A stretch of 64,000 nt of DNA. Source: Paenibacillus caseinilyticus. Its GTDB lineage: Bacteria > Bacillota > Bacilli > Paenibacillales > NBRC-103111. The stretch is from NCBI RefSeq assembly GCF_027533645.1, contig NZ_JAQAGY010000018.1, positions 62,001 to 126,000 on the forward strand, in the 5' to 3' direction. Both the position numbers and the translations under genes were made by a program. Positions 7,931-15,912 of this stretch are shown piece by piece. Below the pieces are notes generated by a model that was not told the origin of the DNA, made no database searches, and saw only the letters and a list, made by a program, of their open reading frames with translations. Each line of letters begins with the position of its first letter. The first letter of the stretch is position 1.

Positions 7931-8995
7931 CTATCCCAGGTGGAACTTCGACATCCATAGGACACCGCTTTTGAGCGCACGCGGCATTTTGCCCGTCATT
8001 ACGGTGCGCTTGCCCATCAGGCCGAAGCCTGATTTCTTGCCGAGCGAACCAAGAACTCCCTTGAGCTTGATTTTGCCGAGCCGGGGAGTTTCTTGTTTCC
8101 AGAGAGCCTGGAGCACTTCCGCGACCTGCTTCCCCTGCGCCTCCGCAGCTTGTCCGCTCGGAGAGAAGGGAAGCGACGCACAGTCGCCGACGACATAGAT
8201 GTCCGTGTAATCAGGAAGCTGATGATATTCGTTGATGGTAAGCCGTCCTTGGTTATCCTTGGGCAGGTTCAGCTGCTGGACGATGGGACTTGGCTGGATG
8301 CCGGCTGTCCAGATCGTCATATCCGTGTGGATGATCTCCTGCTGGTTGTACAGCAGGCCGCTTTCGAGTCTTGAGAGAGAGACATGAGATCGCATCTCGA
8401 TGTCATGCTCCGTCATCCACTCCCGGACGAATCGCTGCAGCTTCTCAGGGAAGGGAGACAGCACGCTGGCCCCGCGGTCGATGATCCGGATGTTCAGATC
8501 CGGACGGCTTTCGCGCATCTCCGCCGCCATCTCGACCCCGCTCAGTCCTCCGCCGACAATGGAGAGCTGGCCATAAGGAACGATATCATTGGCGCACTGG
8601 TACGTCTTCCTTGTAGCGGAGAGAGACTGGATACTGTTCGAAAATTCCTCCGCACCCGGGATGTTATGATACTTGTCCACACAGCCGAGGGCAATGACCA
8701 GCCAATCGTAGGAGAGCGGCTCGTCGTTCTCGAATCGGATGAGCTTGTTCTCCGGATCTACGGAGGTGACTTCTCCGTACTTCAAGATAAGTCTCGGATC
8801 CACAGGGAAAGATACCCGGATATCCTTATCGGAGACAGTACCCGCCGCAAGCGCGTAGTATTCCGTCTTTAAGCCTTGATAAGGCATCCGGTCGATGAGC
8901 ATCATGACCGTATCCGGCGGCAGGTCTCCATCCAGAAGTTCTTGGGCTACGGTCAAACCGCCATAGCCCCCACCCAAAATCACAAGTTTTTTCAT
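7931..8995 (-). CDS. yutJ: YutJ-type NAD(P)/FAD-dependent oxidoreductase (NDH-2-like)
   Basis: This 354-residue flavoprotein has an N-terminal FAD-binding GGGYGG motif (LVILGGGYGGLTVAQELL) and a second dinucleotide-binding GGGLSG motif near residue 148. The FAD-binding VVGDCA motif lies near residue 271. The architecture is that of type-2 NADH dehydrogenases, which pass electrons from NADH to menaquinone at the membrane surface. It lies 29 bp downstream of mqnE on the same strand, so it is probably in an operon with menaquinone biosynthesis. A second NDH-2 (14277-15467) is also present. Confidence 0.85.
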   Translation of the reverse strand: MKKLVILGGGYGGLTVAQELLDGDLPPDTVMMLIDRMPYQGLKTEYYALAAGTVSDKDIRVSFPVDPRLILKYGEVTSVDPENKLIRFENDEPLSYDWLVIALGCVDKYHNIPGAEEFSNSIQSLSATRKTYQCANDIVPYGQLSIVGGGLSGVEMAAEMRESRPDLNIRIIDRGASVLSPFPEKLQRFVREWMTEHDIEMRSHVSLSRLESGLLYNQQEIIHTDMTIWTAGIQPSPIVQQLNLPKDNQGRLTINEYHQLPDYTDIYVVGDCASLPFSPSGQAAEAQGKQVAEVLQALWKQETPRLGKIKLKGVLGSLGKKSGFGLMGKRTVMTGKMPRALKSGVLWMSKFHLG

Positions 8996-9024
8996 ATGAC
9001 GGCAAACCCTTTCTGTATTGCGTA

Positions 9025-10125
9025 TTAATAGACCTTAATTTCGTTATAGAAGGTATCCCGTTCGACCGGGATCCGTCCGGCTCCCTTGATCAGGAACACG
9101 AGTTCATCCCGGGTCAAGCCTTCTGGTGAGAGGGCACCCGCTGCATGGGAAATCCGTTCTTGGATGATCGTGCCGTGCGCATCGGAAGCCCCGAAGGTTA
9201 GGGCAATCTGGGTCAGCTGCGTGCCAAGATTAATGAAGTAAGCTTTGATGTGTTGAATATTGTCGAGCATCAGGCGCGAGATGGCGATAGTCTTCAAATT
9301 GTCGTGTGCCGATACGCGGCGCTTAAGTCCGGCGCCACTGGCGGGTTGGACCGCATTCGGAATAAAGACCATGAAGCCGTTCGTTTCATCTTGCAGTTCA
9401 CGGAGGTAGATCATGTGCTGGATACGCTCCTCCAGCGTCTCGATGGAGCCGAAGAGCATGGTGGCATGCGTCTTCATACCGAGCTTGTGTGCGGTACGCT
9501 GGATCTCCAGCCATTGGTCCGTAGAAGCTTTGTCTACCAGGTGCATTTTCTTGCGGTAGCGGTCCGAGAGAATCTCGGCGCCGCCGCCAGGCATGGTGTC
9601 CAGACCCGCGTCCATAAGCTGCTGCAGCACTTCTTTATAACTTACCCCGCTGAGGCGGGAAAAAAACTCAATCTCGGCAGCAGTATGCGCTTTGATCGTG
9701 ACATTCGGATAACGCTTCTTCAAGGAGCGGATGCTCTCGAGGTAATACTCGAACGGGACGTTCGGGTTATGGCCGCCGGTGATATGGAATTCCTGCAGGC
9801 CTGGATGGTAATGCTTGTCAATATACTCAGCCATCTGATCAGGGGTCATCGTATAAGCGCCTTCTTCCCCTTCGTCCCGGCGGAAGTGGCAGAAAGCACA
9901 GTGCTCTTCACATACATTCGTGAAGTAGAGGCTCATGTTGTCTACGAAGTAGACCTTTTTGCCGTTCTTGCGCAGGTTCACCTGGTTGGCCATCTGACCA
10001 ATGGTCAGTAAATCGTCCGATTCGTATAAGAATACCCCGTCTTCGAGGGTAAGGCGTTGGCCGTGCTCCACTTTCTCGGCGATTTCAGCCATACGTCTTT
10101 CTTGGCTGTTGATGATGGTGCTCAT
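9025..10125 (-). CDS. mqnE: Aminofutalosine synthase MqnE (radical SAM)
   Basis: This 366-residue radical SAM enzyme has its cluster motif CEEHCAFC at C72, C76 and C79. The framing sequence (VYFVDNMSLYFTNVC..., then HITGGHNP, and the C-terminal TFGASDAHGTIIQE) fits MqnE. MqnE builds aminofutalosine from chorismate-derived enolpyruvoyl benzoate and SAM in the futalosine route to menaquinone. MqnC is the main alternative, but the C-terminal half fits MqnE better. The start is ATG 10125, eight bases after GAGGTGG. yutJ follows 29 bp downstream, linking quinone synthesis with a quinone-reducing enzyme. Confidence 0.85.
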   Translation of the reverse strand: MSTIINSQERRMAEIAEKVEHGQRLTLEDGVFLYESDDLLTIGQMANQVNLRKNGKKVYFVDNMSLYFTNVCEEHCAFCHFRRDEGEEGAYTMTPDQMAEYIDKHYHPGLQEFHITGGHNPNVPFEYYLESIRSLKKRYPNVTIKAHTAAEIEFFSRLSGVSYKEVLQQLMDAGLDTMPGGGAEILSDRYRKKMHLVDKASTDQWLEIQRTAHKLGMKTHATMLFGSIETLEERIQHMIYLRELQDETNGFMVFIPNAVQPASGAGLKRRVSAHDNLKTIAISRLMLDNIQHIKAYFINLGTQLTQIALTFGASDAHGTIIQERISHAAGALSPEGLTRDELVFLIKGAGRIPVERDTFYNEIKVY

Positions 10126-10473
10126 TGAATTACCCACCTCCATAAACTGTATAGGCGCCCGGCACACAAGGGACCGGAACGCGGAAGTATAACTGCCGGC
10201 TGGAATGATTTCTTTGCATGCAATGCTTTTTTGAACACAATATTCCTATTATAAACCTCCCATGAAGAAGGGGCAATACAGGAATCGACATAGCGCCGCC
10301 TTGACCCGGGACTCCGTGACAGGGATTCGAACTTTGTTGAAAAGGGCAGGTGGCAGCGCATCAAAAATATGGAGGATTTCCTATTTTCAATACGATTCCT
10401 TTTTAGTATACTTACTTCTTGGTATCTGAGAAGCACAATTTGCTGGCTATTCATTCCTCTATAAGGCGGTGCA
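10126..10473. other. Intergenic region between mqnE and the Spo0E-like gene
   Basis: No gene is supported here. The segment is a divergent promoter region. A TAGTATACT element near 10405-10415 could be a -10 sequence for the rightward Spo0E-like gene. No riboswitch or repeat was recognised. Confidence 0.4.
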
Positions 10474-10671
10474 GTGTTGCTCATCCCTGGTTCCCTTGAT
10501 TTGCAGGCAAGCCTATCCCGTGAGATCGAGAAGCTCAGGGAGCAGTTGGTTACTCTGGGGATCCGATTCGGCCTCATGCACCCGGAAGTGCAGCAGTGCA
10601 GCCGACAATTGGATGAACTGCTTCTACAGTATTACGATATCGCCGGCCTTCGCAAAGATAAGCCCTCTTGA
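10474..10671 (+). CDS. Spo0E-family aspartyl-phosphate phosphatase
   Basis: This 65-residue protein is one helical hairpin: IEKLREQLVTLGIRFGLMHP, then the signature S-x-x-L-D-E (CSRQLDELLLQYY). The S-x-x-x-D motif defines Spo0E, YisI and YnzD, which dephosphorylate Spo0A-P and delay sporulation. The start is GTG 10474, with an AAGG-containing ribosome binding site about ten bases before it. The gene is alone and rightward, between mqnE and the HesB gene. It is one of three sporulation-delay genes in the window, with the two Sda-like genes. Confidence 0.85.
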   Translation: MLLIPGSLDLQASLSREIEKLREQLVTLGIRFGLMHPEVQQCSRQLDELLLQYYDIAGLRKDKPS

Positions 10672-10794
10672 GCCGCGGTGCTGCAAGGAGTATAATTTAA
10701 AGTAAGCGGATGGATTCTTGCCCCGCGGGCTTATACTAGAACAATCTTCGAACCTTCAGGGTGCGTGATTGAATTCGTAAGGGAGGCTGAAGTC

Positions 10795-11154
10795 ATGATT
10801 GCAATCAGCGAATCGGCTACAGATAAAATCAAACAAATGCTGGCGGCGGAAGAAGCGCCCAACCTGTTCCTGCGCGTCGGCGTGAAGGAAGGCGGATGCA
10901 GCGGATTTTCCTACGGCATGGGTTTTGACGATAACCAGCAGGATCAAGATAAGGTGTTCGATATTCATGGGCTTAAGGTCGTTGTCGACGAGGAGAGCTC
11001 CAAATACCTCTACGGCGTAGAAATCGATTACCAGGATTCCGGGATGGGCGGCGGCTTCACCATCAATAATCCGAACGCAGTGGCATCCTGCGGCTGCGGT
11101 TCCTCGTTCAAGCCTGCCGGCTATGAGGGAACGCCGGAGAAGTGCGACGAGTAA
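10795..11154 (+). CDS. HesB/IscA-family iron-sulfur assembly protein (YutM-like)
   Basis: This 119-residue A-type carrier protein has the three conserved cysteines of the family: C35 in GGCSG, and C99 and C101 in CGCGSSF. Such proteins bind iron or 2Fe-2S clusters and deliver them to apo-proteins. The start ATG 10795 follows GGGAGG by eight bases. It belongs to the yut-like neighbourhood seen in Bacillus (compare YutM). It ends some 340 bp before a terminator-like stem at 11497. Confidence 0.9.
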   Translation: MIAISESATDKIKQMLAAEEAPNLFLRVGVKEGGCSGFSYGMGFDDNQQDQDKVFDIHGLKVVVDEESSKYLYGVEIDYQDSGMGGGFTINNPNAVASCGCGSSFKPAGYEGTPEKCDE

Positions 11155-11496
11155 ACGTTAAGATGATGCGGCATTTCTCAGCAATTCGCTTCCTAGAGTG
11201 AGCGGCTGTGGCGTTACACTGCCGCCGGCAAGCCGGATTTACCGAATGTCCATCGATCCCGTTGAGACCTCCTGACGTTTGTTCCGTATGAACCTTCGTT
11301 CGGGGGTCTCCTTTGTCCGCGGACTGGGGATAATGCATTCCTGCAGATACCGCGAAAGCGTTGGCGGCCACCTATACGAACCCTATATGAGAGGCGTCAC
11401 TTTAGGCTATTATCTGTCATCTCTTCAATTGACATGCGCGGTAGCCCATGGAGGTCTGGCCGTTAGGTTAGGTTAGGTTAGGTTCTCGAAATACAC
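11155..11496. other. Non-coding stretch, only a short tandem repeat seen
   Basis: I see no convincing gene or RNA. A GTTAG tandem repeat at 11462-11484 is the only obvious structure before the terminator-like stem that begins at 11497. Confidence 0.4.
11462..11484 (+). repeat. GTTAG pentanucleotide tandem repeat
   Basis: Four and a half perfect copies of GTTAG in intergenic DNA. Such a slippage-prone tract could vary between strains; no function is evident. Confidence 0.8.
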
Positions 11497-11526
11497 AAAG
11501 CTATTCTCGCATGAGAATGGCTTTTT
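11497..11526 (+). terminator. Terminator-like stem-loop
   Basis: AAAGCTATTCTC pairs with GAGAATGGCTTT across a 4-base loop and is followed by T residues. It lies between the HesB gene and the leftward KTSC gene and may serve either. Confidence 0.6.
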
Positions 11527-11570
11527 AAAGTTGATGTTACTTAAGCAGCGGGAGACATTTCTTCAGCTGG

Positions 11571-11759
11571 TCAGACGATCTGCCTGAACGGATAGAACTC
11601 CTTAATCTGAGTCCAAAGGTAATGTCCTTTGGCCGTCGCGTTCAGGAGCCCATCGTATACTGCGACGGGAACATCAATGAAGATATACACGGTCCCCGAA
11701 TGAAACTTGACGCACAGCTCGCGGGTCTCCGGATTGTAGCCGATCCATTTTACATCCAT
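11571..11759 (-). CDS. KTSC-domain small protein
   Basis: This 62-residue protein matches the KTSC domain: W-I-G-Y-x-x-E-T-R-x-L-x-V-x-F-x-S-G-x-V-Y, then VPVAVYDGLLNATAKGHYL and a terminal YPFRQIV. KTSC domains occur alone or fused to lysyl-tRNA synthetase-like or other proteins, and their role is not established. The start is ATG 11759, placed eight bases after a full AAGGAGG; an upstream in-frame ATG is only two bases from it. A Fnr-like palindrome lies about 80 bp upstream. Confidence 0.75.
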   Translation of the reverse strand: MDVKWIGYNPETRELCVKFHSGTVYIFIDVPVAVYDGLLNATAKGHYLWTQIKEFYPFRQIV

Positions 11760-11837
11760 CGACATAACCTCCTTCAACTGTGTAACGCTAACTTATGTGT
11801 GGCGGCACCCAACCTAGTGAATGTTTTCACATAATGT

Positions 11838-11853
11838 TGTGAAATAAATCACT
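11838..11853. promoter_or_regulatory. Fnr-like binding site
   Basis: TGTGA-AATAAA-TCACT exactly fits the B. subtilis Fnr consensus TGTGA-N6-TCACT. Overlapping it is a perfect inverted repeat TTTCACA-N6-TGTGAAA (11825-11844). It lies upstream of the leftward KTSC gene. No matching -10 element at the ideal distance was identified, so function is tentative. Confidence 0.4.
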
Positions 11854-11932
11854 TTGTATTGAGCATAATGGAAGGGGTACGCTTTGTAAAGAGGGCTGCC
11901 GAACTTATTTCTCTTAATTAACGCAGGGCAAG

Positions 11933-11976
11933 AAAAACCGCCGCAGGTCCAGGGGAGGACTCATACGGCGGTTTTT
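11933..11976. terminator. Terminator
   Basis: AAAAACCGCCG pairs with CGGCGGTTTTT, with A and T runs on both sides. It ends the leftward DUF4870 gene and could also stop rightward transcription. Confidence 0.75.
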
Positions 11977-11993
11977 AAGTGTGCGGTGCGGTA

Positions 11994-12290
11994 TTAGCGG
12001 TCGAGCAGCACCTGAATTCCTTTCACCACGTTATAAACGATCACCAAGCCATACAGTATGGCCACTGCAATCCCAAAAAGAAACAAGCCGGTAAGGGTAG
12101 GGGCGATCAACCATAAGATCACCATAAGAAACAGTGAGAAGAAAGGTAGAATATGGGAAATAAGGGCCTTCTTGGCGTGATACCGTACCTCGTAATCATT
12201 AGTGATGAAATAAACGACGGCTGGGATTAAAAATCCGGCAAAGAAAATGCTGAAATAACAAAGGGATGCCGTTATTTTCCGAGTATCCAT
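11994..12290 (-). CDS. DUF4870-type small membrane protein
   Basis: This 98-residue protein has three predicted membrane helices (about residues 8-28, 45-65 and 68-90). The short soluble stretch NDYEVRYHAKKAL between helices one and two is the DUF4870/YtxG-like pattern. The function is unknown. The ribosome binding site GAGGAGG lies eight bases before ATG 12290. It is monocistronic with its own terminator. Confidence 0.7.
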   Translation of the reverse strand: MDTRKITASLCYFSIFFAGFLIPAVVYFITNDYEVRYHAKKALISHILPFFSLFLMVILWLIAPTLTGLFLFGIAVAILYGLVIVYNVVKGIQVLLDR

Positions 12291-12473
12291 GCTCTTATCC
12301 TCCTCTTTCTGAAGTGATGGGTATGTTCACGGTTCGAGGCCATATCTTTTGCTAGCATGCTAAGTAATACGTTTTATTGACCTTGTCGGTTCCGATCGAT
12401 ATGGCGAAAGACAAGGGTGATAGGCTTGAAGATAACGATCGTTTTTTTTTATCAACCCGAGACCTGCTCAGCT

Positions 12474-12571
12474 TGTGCATAACCTTGTCCACATAACCCC
12501 CTGCGTGGCGCTTGAAAATATCCAGTTATTAACACACTATACACATGTTGTGCACAGGAAGTTGTGGATAA
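12474..12571. promoter_or_regulatory. DnaA-box cluster upstream of sda
   Basis: Within 98 bp there are two perfect boxes on the reverse strand (TTATGCACA at 12474-12482 and TTATCCACA at 12563-12571). Four forward sites each have one mismatch to TTATNCACA: TTGTCCACA at 12485, TTATTAACA at 12526, CTATACACA at 12537 and TTGTGCACA at 12548. The last box lies 9 bp before the -35 of the sda promoter. In B. subtilis, sda transcription is controlled by DnaA through boxes in its promoter, so this is most likely a DnaA-responsive control region rather than an origin. Confidence 0.75.
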
Positions 12572-12580
12572 GAGGAACGC

Positions 12581-12609
12581 TTGTTCTAATTTTCGGTGCG
12601 TGATAATAT
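12581..12609 (+). promoter_or_regulatory. sda promoter
   Basis: TTGTTC (12581-12586), a 17-bp spacer and TATAAT-like TAATAT (12604-12609), directly downstream of the DnaA-box cluster and about 34 bp before the sda start. Confidence 0.65.
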
Positions 12610-12642
12610 GATGGTACTTTAAGGAATAAGGTGATTCTTTCC

Positions 12643-12798
12643 ATGAAATTGATTAGCAATGAGATTCTGGTGGATTCCTATTTCAAAGCCGTCAGTCTAA
12701 AGTTGGAAGAAGAGTTTGTGGAGCTGCTCCTTGAAGAAATTCACCGAAGAGAAATTAAATTAGACTACTATCAAGATGGCGAAGCCCAGGTGAGTTAG
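12643..12798 (+). CDS. sda: Sporulation histidine kinase inhibitor Sda
   Basis: This 51-residue protein includes LISNEILVDSYFKAVSLKL and then EEFVELLLEEIHRREI, which closely match the helical hairpin of B. subtilis Sda. Sda binds the dimerisation domain of sporulation kinases (KinA) and blocks phosphorelay entry when replication is perturbed. The ribosome binding site AAGGTG is nine bases before ATG 12643. The upstream promoter and dense DnaA-box array are the expected control elements for a replication checkpoint gene. The stop codon lies within the terminator hairpin. It is monocistronic. A second, divergent Sda-like gene lies at 52829-52996. Confidence 0.88.
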   Translation: MKLISNEILVDSYFKAVSLKLEEEFVELLLEEIHRREIKLDYYQDGEAQVS

Positions 12799-12817
12799 AC
12801 CTGGGCTCTTTTTTTGC
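12783..12817 (+). terminator. sda terminator, overlapping its 3' end
   Basis: AGCCCAGGT pairs with ACCTGGGCT around the TAG stop, followed by a C and eight T. The coding end and the terminator stem share bases. Confidence 0.85.
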
Positions 12818-12827
12818 CAGCTCAAAA

Positions 12828-12853
12828 ACGCCCCGTCCGGTCGGAAGGGGCGT
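12828..12853 (-). terminator. Terminator of the ferredoxin-NADP reductase gene
   Basis: Read leftward, ACGCCCC/GGGGCGT form a stem followed by a T run. It lies 18 bp past the yumC-like stop. Confidence 0.7.
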
Positions 12854-12870
12854 GAAGTAAGCTAGAGGTA

Positions 12871-13857
12871 TTACATTTTCATATTGGAGCTGTGGCCAGG
12901 GGATAGCTTCGCCGTAGGATCAATGTACACCTTGGCATTGTTGATTGCTGTAGGCGCTTCGCCGAAACCGACGGCAATGAGCTTCAGCTTGCCTGGGTAA
13001 GTGGTGATATCGCCTGCAGCGAAAATGCCGGGGATGTTCGTTTCCATACGGGAGTCGACTACGATGGACCCATTGTCGATTTGGAGACCCCACTCGGCGA
13101 TAGGCCCGAGGGAAGAGACAAAACCGAAGTTCACGATGACAGCGTCCACTTCATGCACGGTTTCTTCGCCGCTCTTCACATCCTTGAGCGTTACCTTCTC
13201 GATCAGGTCTTCGCCTTCCAGCTTGGTGATCTCCGTAGGCGTGATGATTTGAACTTTGGAGTTCATCAGGTTCTCCACGCTGTGCTCATGAGCGCGGAAC
13301 TTATCGCGTCGGTGAATGAGCTTCACGGAGGCTGCGATCGGCTCCAGCATGAGGGCCCAATCCACCGCGGAGTCGCCTCCGCCGCTGATCAGCACATGCT
13401 GGCCCTGGAACCGGTTCAGGTCGCTGACGAAATAGTGCAGGTTCTTCTTCTCGAACCGGGCCGCCTCGGGCAGCTCCAGCCGTCTTGGTTCGAATGCGCC
13501 GACACCCCCCGTGATGATGACTGCACGGGATTGGTGTGTGCCTTTGTCCGTCGTCACTTCGAAGAGACGCTCATCCTTCTTGTCGACCTTGAGCACCTTC
13601 TCTTCGAGGCAAACCGAAATAGGGAAATGTTTCATCTGGTTATGGAGATTGTTGACGAGCTCCTGCGCCGTCACCTTGGGGAACCCTGCCACGTCATAGA
13701 TGTACTTCTCGGGATACAGGGCAGCGAGCTGTCCGCCGAGCTGCGGCATGCTTTCGATGATTTTAACCGATGCCTGACGCATGCCTCCGTAGAATGCCGC
13801 GAACATACCGGCCGGGCCGCCGCCCACAATAATAATGTCAACCACTTCGCTGTTCAT
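12871..13857 (-). CDS. yumC: Ferredoxin/flavodoxin-NADP reductase, YumC type
   Basis: This 328-residue thioredoxin-reductase-like flavoprotein lacks the CxxC disulfide of thioredoxin reductase. Motifs are [20 protein letters not shown] (FAD), [17 protein letters not shown] (NADPH) and [13 protein letters not shown] (FAD). Together with [20 protein letters not shown] they match B. subtilis YumC, which reduces ferredoxin or flavodoxin with NADPH. The start is uncertain: ATG 13857 fits family length, although GGAGGTG lies about 14 bases upstream, and a GTG 15 bases earlier is possible. It diverges from ndh. Confidence 0.88.
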   Translation of the reverse strand: MNSEVVDIIIVGGGPAGMFAAFYGGMRQASVKIIESMPQLGGQLAALYPEKYIYDVAGFPKVTAQELVNNLHNQMKHFPISVCLEEKVLKVDKKDERLFEVTTDKGTHQSRAVIITGGVGAFEPRRLELPEAARFEKKNLHYFVSDLNRFQGQHVLISGGGDSAVDWALMLEPIAASVKLIHRRDKFRAHEHSVENLMNSKVQIITPTEITKLEGEDLIEKVTLKDVKSGEETVHEVDAVIVNFGFVSSLGPIAEWGLQIDNGSIVVDSRMETNIPGIFAAGDITTYPGKLKLIAVGFGEAPTAINNAKVYIDPTAKLSPGHSSNMKM

Positions 13858-14201
13858 GATGAAATGATGCACCTCCGTAACATGTTTATCCATTTTATTA
13901 TAGTCGCACTTATCCGGTATGAAAATACGAGTTCCTTTTTTCATGCGAACGATTTATTTGATTGGTCTGATAAAATATTTAAATCGAATTAAAAAAAGGA
14001 ACTCGGGGAAGGGAGGCTGATCCTTGATAGGATGCCGATTTTACTGGGATTTTAATCAAAATAAAGCTTGCTATTTCACACATATCATTATATTATTTCA
14101 GGTGAATTGGTTAAAACTGTTTCTTAAAACGCACTTGACAAGCTTATAATTTACGTAATTGAAGTGAAAAATAGGCAGAGAAATCTATTTTTTGGCTTTG
14201 C

Positions 14202-14219
14202 TTGTGTAAAATTTCACAA
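14202..14219. promoter_or_regulatory. Rex-like operator upstream of ndh
   Basis: TTGTGTA-AAAT-TTCACAA matches the Rex consensus TTGTGAA-N4-TTCACAA at 13 of 14 fixed positions. Rex senses NADH/NAD+ and represses ndh in Bacillus, and this site lies 58 bp before the ndh start. A possible upstream -35 TTGACA is near 14136. The assignment fits both sequence and context. Confidence 0.7.
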
Positions 14220-14276
14220 ATTGTTTTGGCTGATCTTACAATAGAGAAAATTTAATGTGATGGAAGGGATAGAACC

Positions 14277-15467
14277 ATGAGTCGAATTCCTAGAATAGTC
14301 ATTTTGGGCGCAGGATACGGAGGCATTGTAACGGCTATTCGTTTGCAGAAAGAGCTGAACTACAATGAAGCGGATGTAACGTTGGTCAATAAACATGACT
14401 ACCACTATATCACAACCCATCTGCACATGCCGGCTGCCGGTACGGACAATCCGGAGAACGCGCGTGTCAACATCTTGAAGCTGATTGATGAGTTCAAAAT
14501 CGACTTCGTGAAATCTACTGTAGTGCAGATTCGTCCCCAAGAGAAGAAAGTGATTCTTGAGGAAGGCACGCTGTCATACGATTATCTGGTTATCGGTCTC
14601 GGCGGCGAGCCCGAAACGTTCGGCATTCCGGGTCTTAAGGAATATGCCTTGAATATCCGCTCGATCAACAGCGTACGCTTCATCCGCGAGCATATCGAAT
14701 ATCAGTTCGCAAGATTCAAGCGCGAGCCATCCCGTACGGACTACTTGACGTTTATCGTCGGCGGTGCCGGCTTCACGGGGATCGAGTTCGTCGGCGAGCT
14801 GGCGGACCGCATACCGGAACTGTGCAGAGAGTTCGACGTCGATCCGTCCCTGGTTAGAATATATAATGTAGAGGCAGCTCCTACGGCCTTGCCGGGCTTC
14901 GACCCTGAGCTCGTGGATTATGCTATGAACGTGCTGAAGAACAAGGGTGTAACGTTCAAGATTGCGACAGCCATCAAAGAATGTACGCCGGAAGGCGTGG
15001 TGCTTGCCACAGGGGAAGAAATCAAATCGGCCACCGTCATCTGGACGGGCGGCATCCGCGGCAATCACATGCTGGATGAAGCCGGATTCGAAACGATGCG
15101 CGGACGGATCAAGGTGGACGAAACCCTGCGTGCACCGGGGCATGAGAACGTCTACGTGCTTGGGGACTGCTCTATTGTTATGAGCCCGGAGGGGCGTCCG
15201 TATCCGCCTACCGCCCAAATCTCGATGCAGCAGGCGGATGTCTGTGCGCACAACCTGGTAGCCCAGATCCGGGGCTCCCAGCTCAAGGGCTTCGAATATA
15301 AGCCGAAGGGGACAGTGGCCTCCCTGGGACGCGGCGAAGCCATCGGGATTGTCGGCTCCAAGAAGATCAAGGGAGGCACGGCGGCGGTGATGAAGAAGAT
15401 CGTCGATCTGCGGTACCTGTACATCATCGGAGGCATTCCGCTTGTCCTGAAGAAAGGCCATTTCTAA
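14277..15467 (+). CDS. ndh: Type-2 NADH dehydrogenase (NADH:menaquinone oxidoreductase)
   Basis: This 396-residue flavoprotein has the FAD-binding motif ILGAGYGGIVTAIRL at the N-terminus and an NADH-binding motif IVGGAGFTGIEFVGEL near residue 160. VYVLGDCS follows near residue 295. The C-terminal region (LRYLYIIGGIPLVLKKG) is amphipathic, as used by NDH-2 enzymes to attach to the membrane. It feeds electrons from NADH into menaquinone without proton pumping. The start ATG 14277 follows GGAAGGG. A Rex-like operator in the 5' region suggests repression at low NADH/NAD+. A short gene follows with a 2-base gap. Confidence 0.92.
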   Translation: MSRIPRIVILGAGYGGIVTAIRLQKELNYNEADVTLVNKHDYHYITTHLHMPAAGTDNPENARVNILKLIDEFKIDFVKSTVVQIRPQEKKVILEEGTLSYDYLVIGLGGEPETFGIPGLKEYALNIRSINSVRFIREHIEYQFARFKREPSRTDYLTFIVGGAGFTGIEFVGELADRIPELCREFDVDPSLVRIYNVEAAPTALPGFDPELVDYAMNVLKNKGVTFKIATAIKECTPEGVVLATGEEIKSATVIWTGGIRGNHMLDEAGFETMRGRIKVDETLRAPGHENVYVLGDCSIVMSPEGRPYPPTAQISMQQADVCAHNLVAQIRGSQLKGFEYKPKGTVASLGRGEAIGIVGSKKIKGGTAAVMKKIVDLRYLYIIGGIPLVLKKGHF

Positions 15468-15469
15468 AC

Positions 15470-15742
15470 GTGCGGCACTGCAGTGTCCAAGTTCGGGGGC
15501 TGTTGTCCCGCAGCGAGCTGGACCGCTACAACGCGCTGATCGATGTAGGCCACTACCTGGAAGCGCAGGACCGGTATGATTTGGTACATACCGTCCAGAA
15601 AGAAATCGATATTCTCATCCTCCCCGCCATCGAACGGCTGAAGGAGAAGTCACGCCAGCGGGACCGCGATACGGAAGAATACCTCCGCCGTAAAGAAGTC
15701 GAACGGCAGATGGCGCTTCTCGAAGCGGAAGACGAGGAATAA
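15470..15742 (+). CDS. Small charged helical protein downstream of ndh
   Basis: This 90-residue protein is predicted to be mostly helical and very rich in Glu, Arg and Lys, with a C-terminal coiled-coil-like tail (ERLKEKSRQRDRDTEEYLRR). I do not recognise a family. It starts at GTG 15470, two bases after the ndh stop, so translation is probably coupled to ndh. A terminator follows 13 bp after the stop. Operon position suggests a link to NADH dehydrogenase expression or stability, but that is inference. Confidence 0.6.
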   Translation: MRHCSVQVRGLLSRSELDRYNALIDVGHYLEAQDRYDLVHTVQKEIDILILPAIERLKEKSRQRDRDTEEYLRRKEVERQMALLEAEDEE

Positions 15743-15755
15743 CAAGTGTGCCCAG

Positions 15756-15791
15756 CCCTGTTTTACCGGTACTCCGGTAGCAGGGTTTTTT
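15756..15791 (+). terminator. Terminator of the ndh operon
   Basis: CCCTG...TACCGG / CCGGTA...CAGGG stem followed by six T. Confidence 0.75.
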
Positions 15792-15912
15792 GATGTCTTA
15801 TCCTACCTTGGTCCTGATATCACTTATGGAATCATCTGCTTGTATCTTTCTCTCTACGAATCTCTTACTCTAGGGCTATCAACTACATAACCCACCTACG
15901 AGGAGAGACATC

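Noticed and set aside
11462-11484. GTTAG repeat as a telomere-like or CRISPR feature
   Set aside because: Only four and a half short units, no spacers and no chromosome-end context.
12474-12571. DnaA-box cluster as a chromosomal origin
   Set aside because: No dnaA/dnaN neighbours and no obvious AT-rich unwinding element; the adjacent sda gene explains the boxes better.
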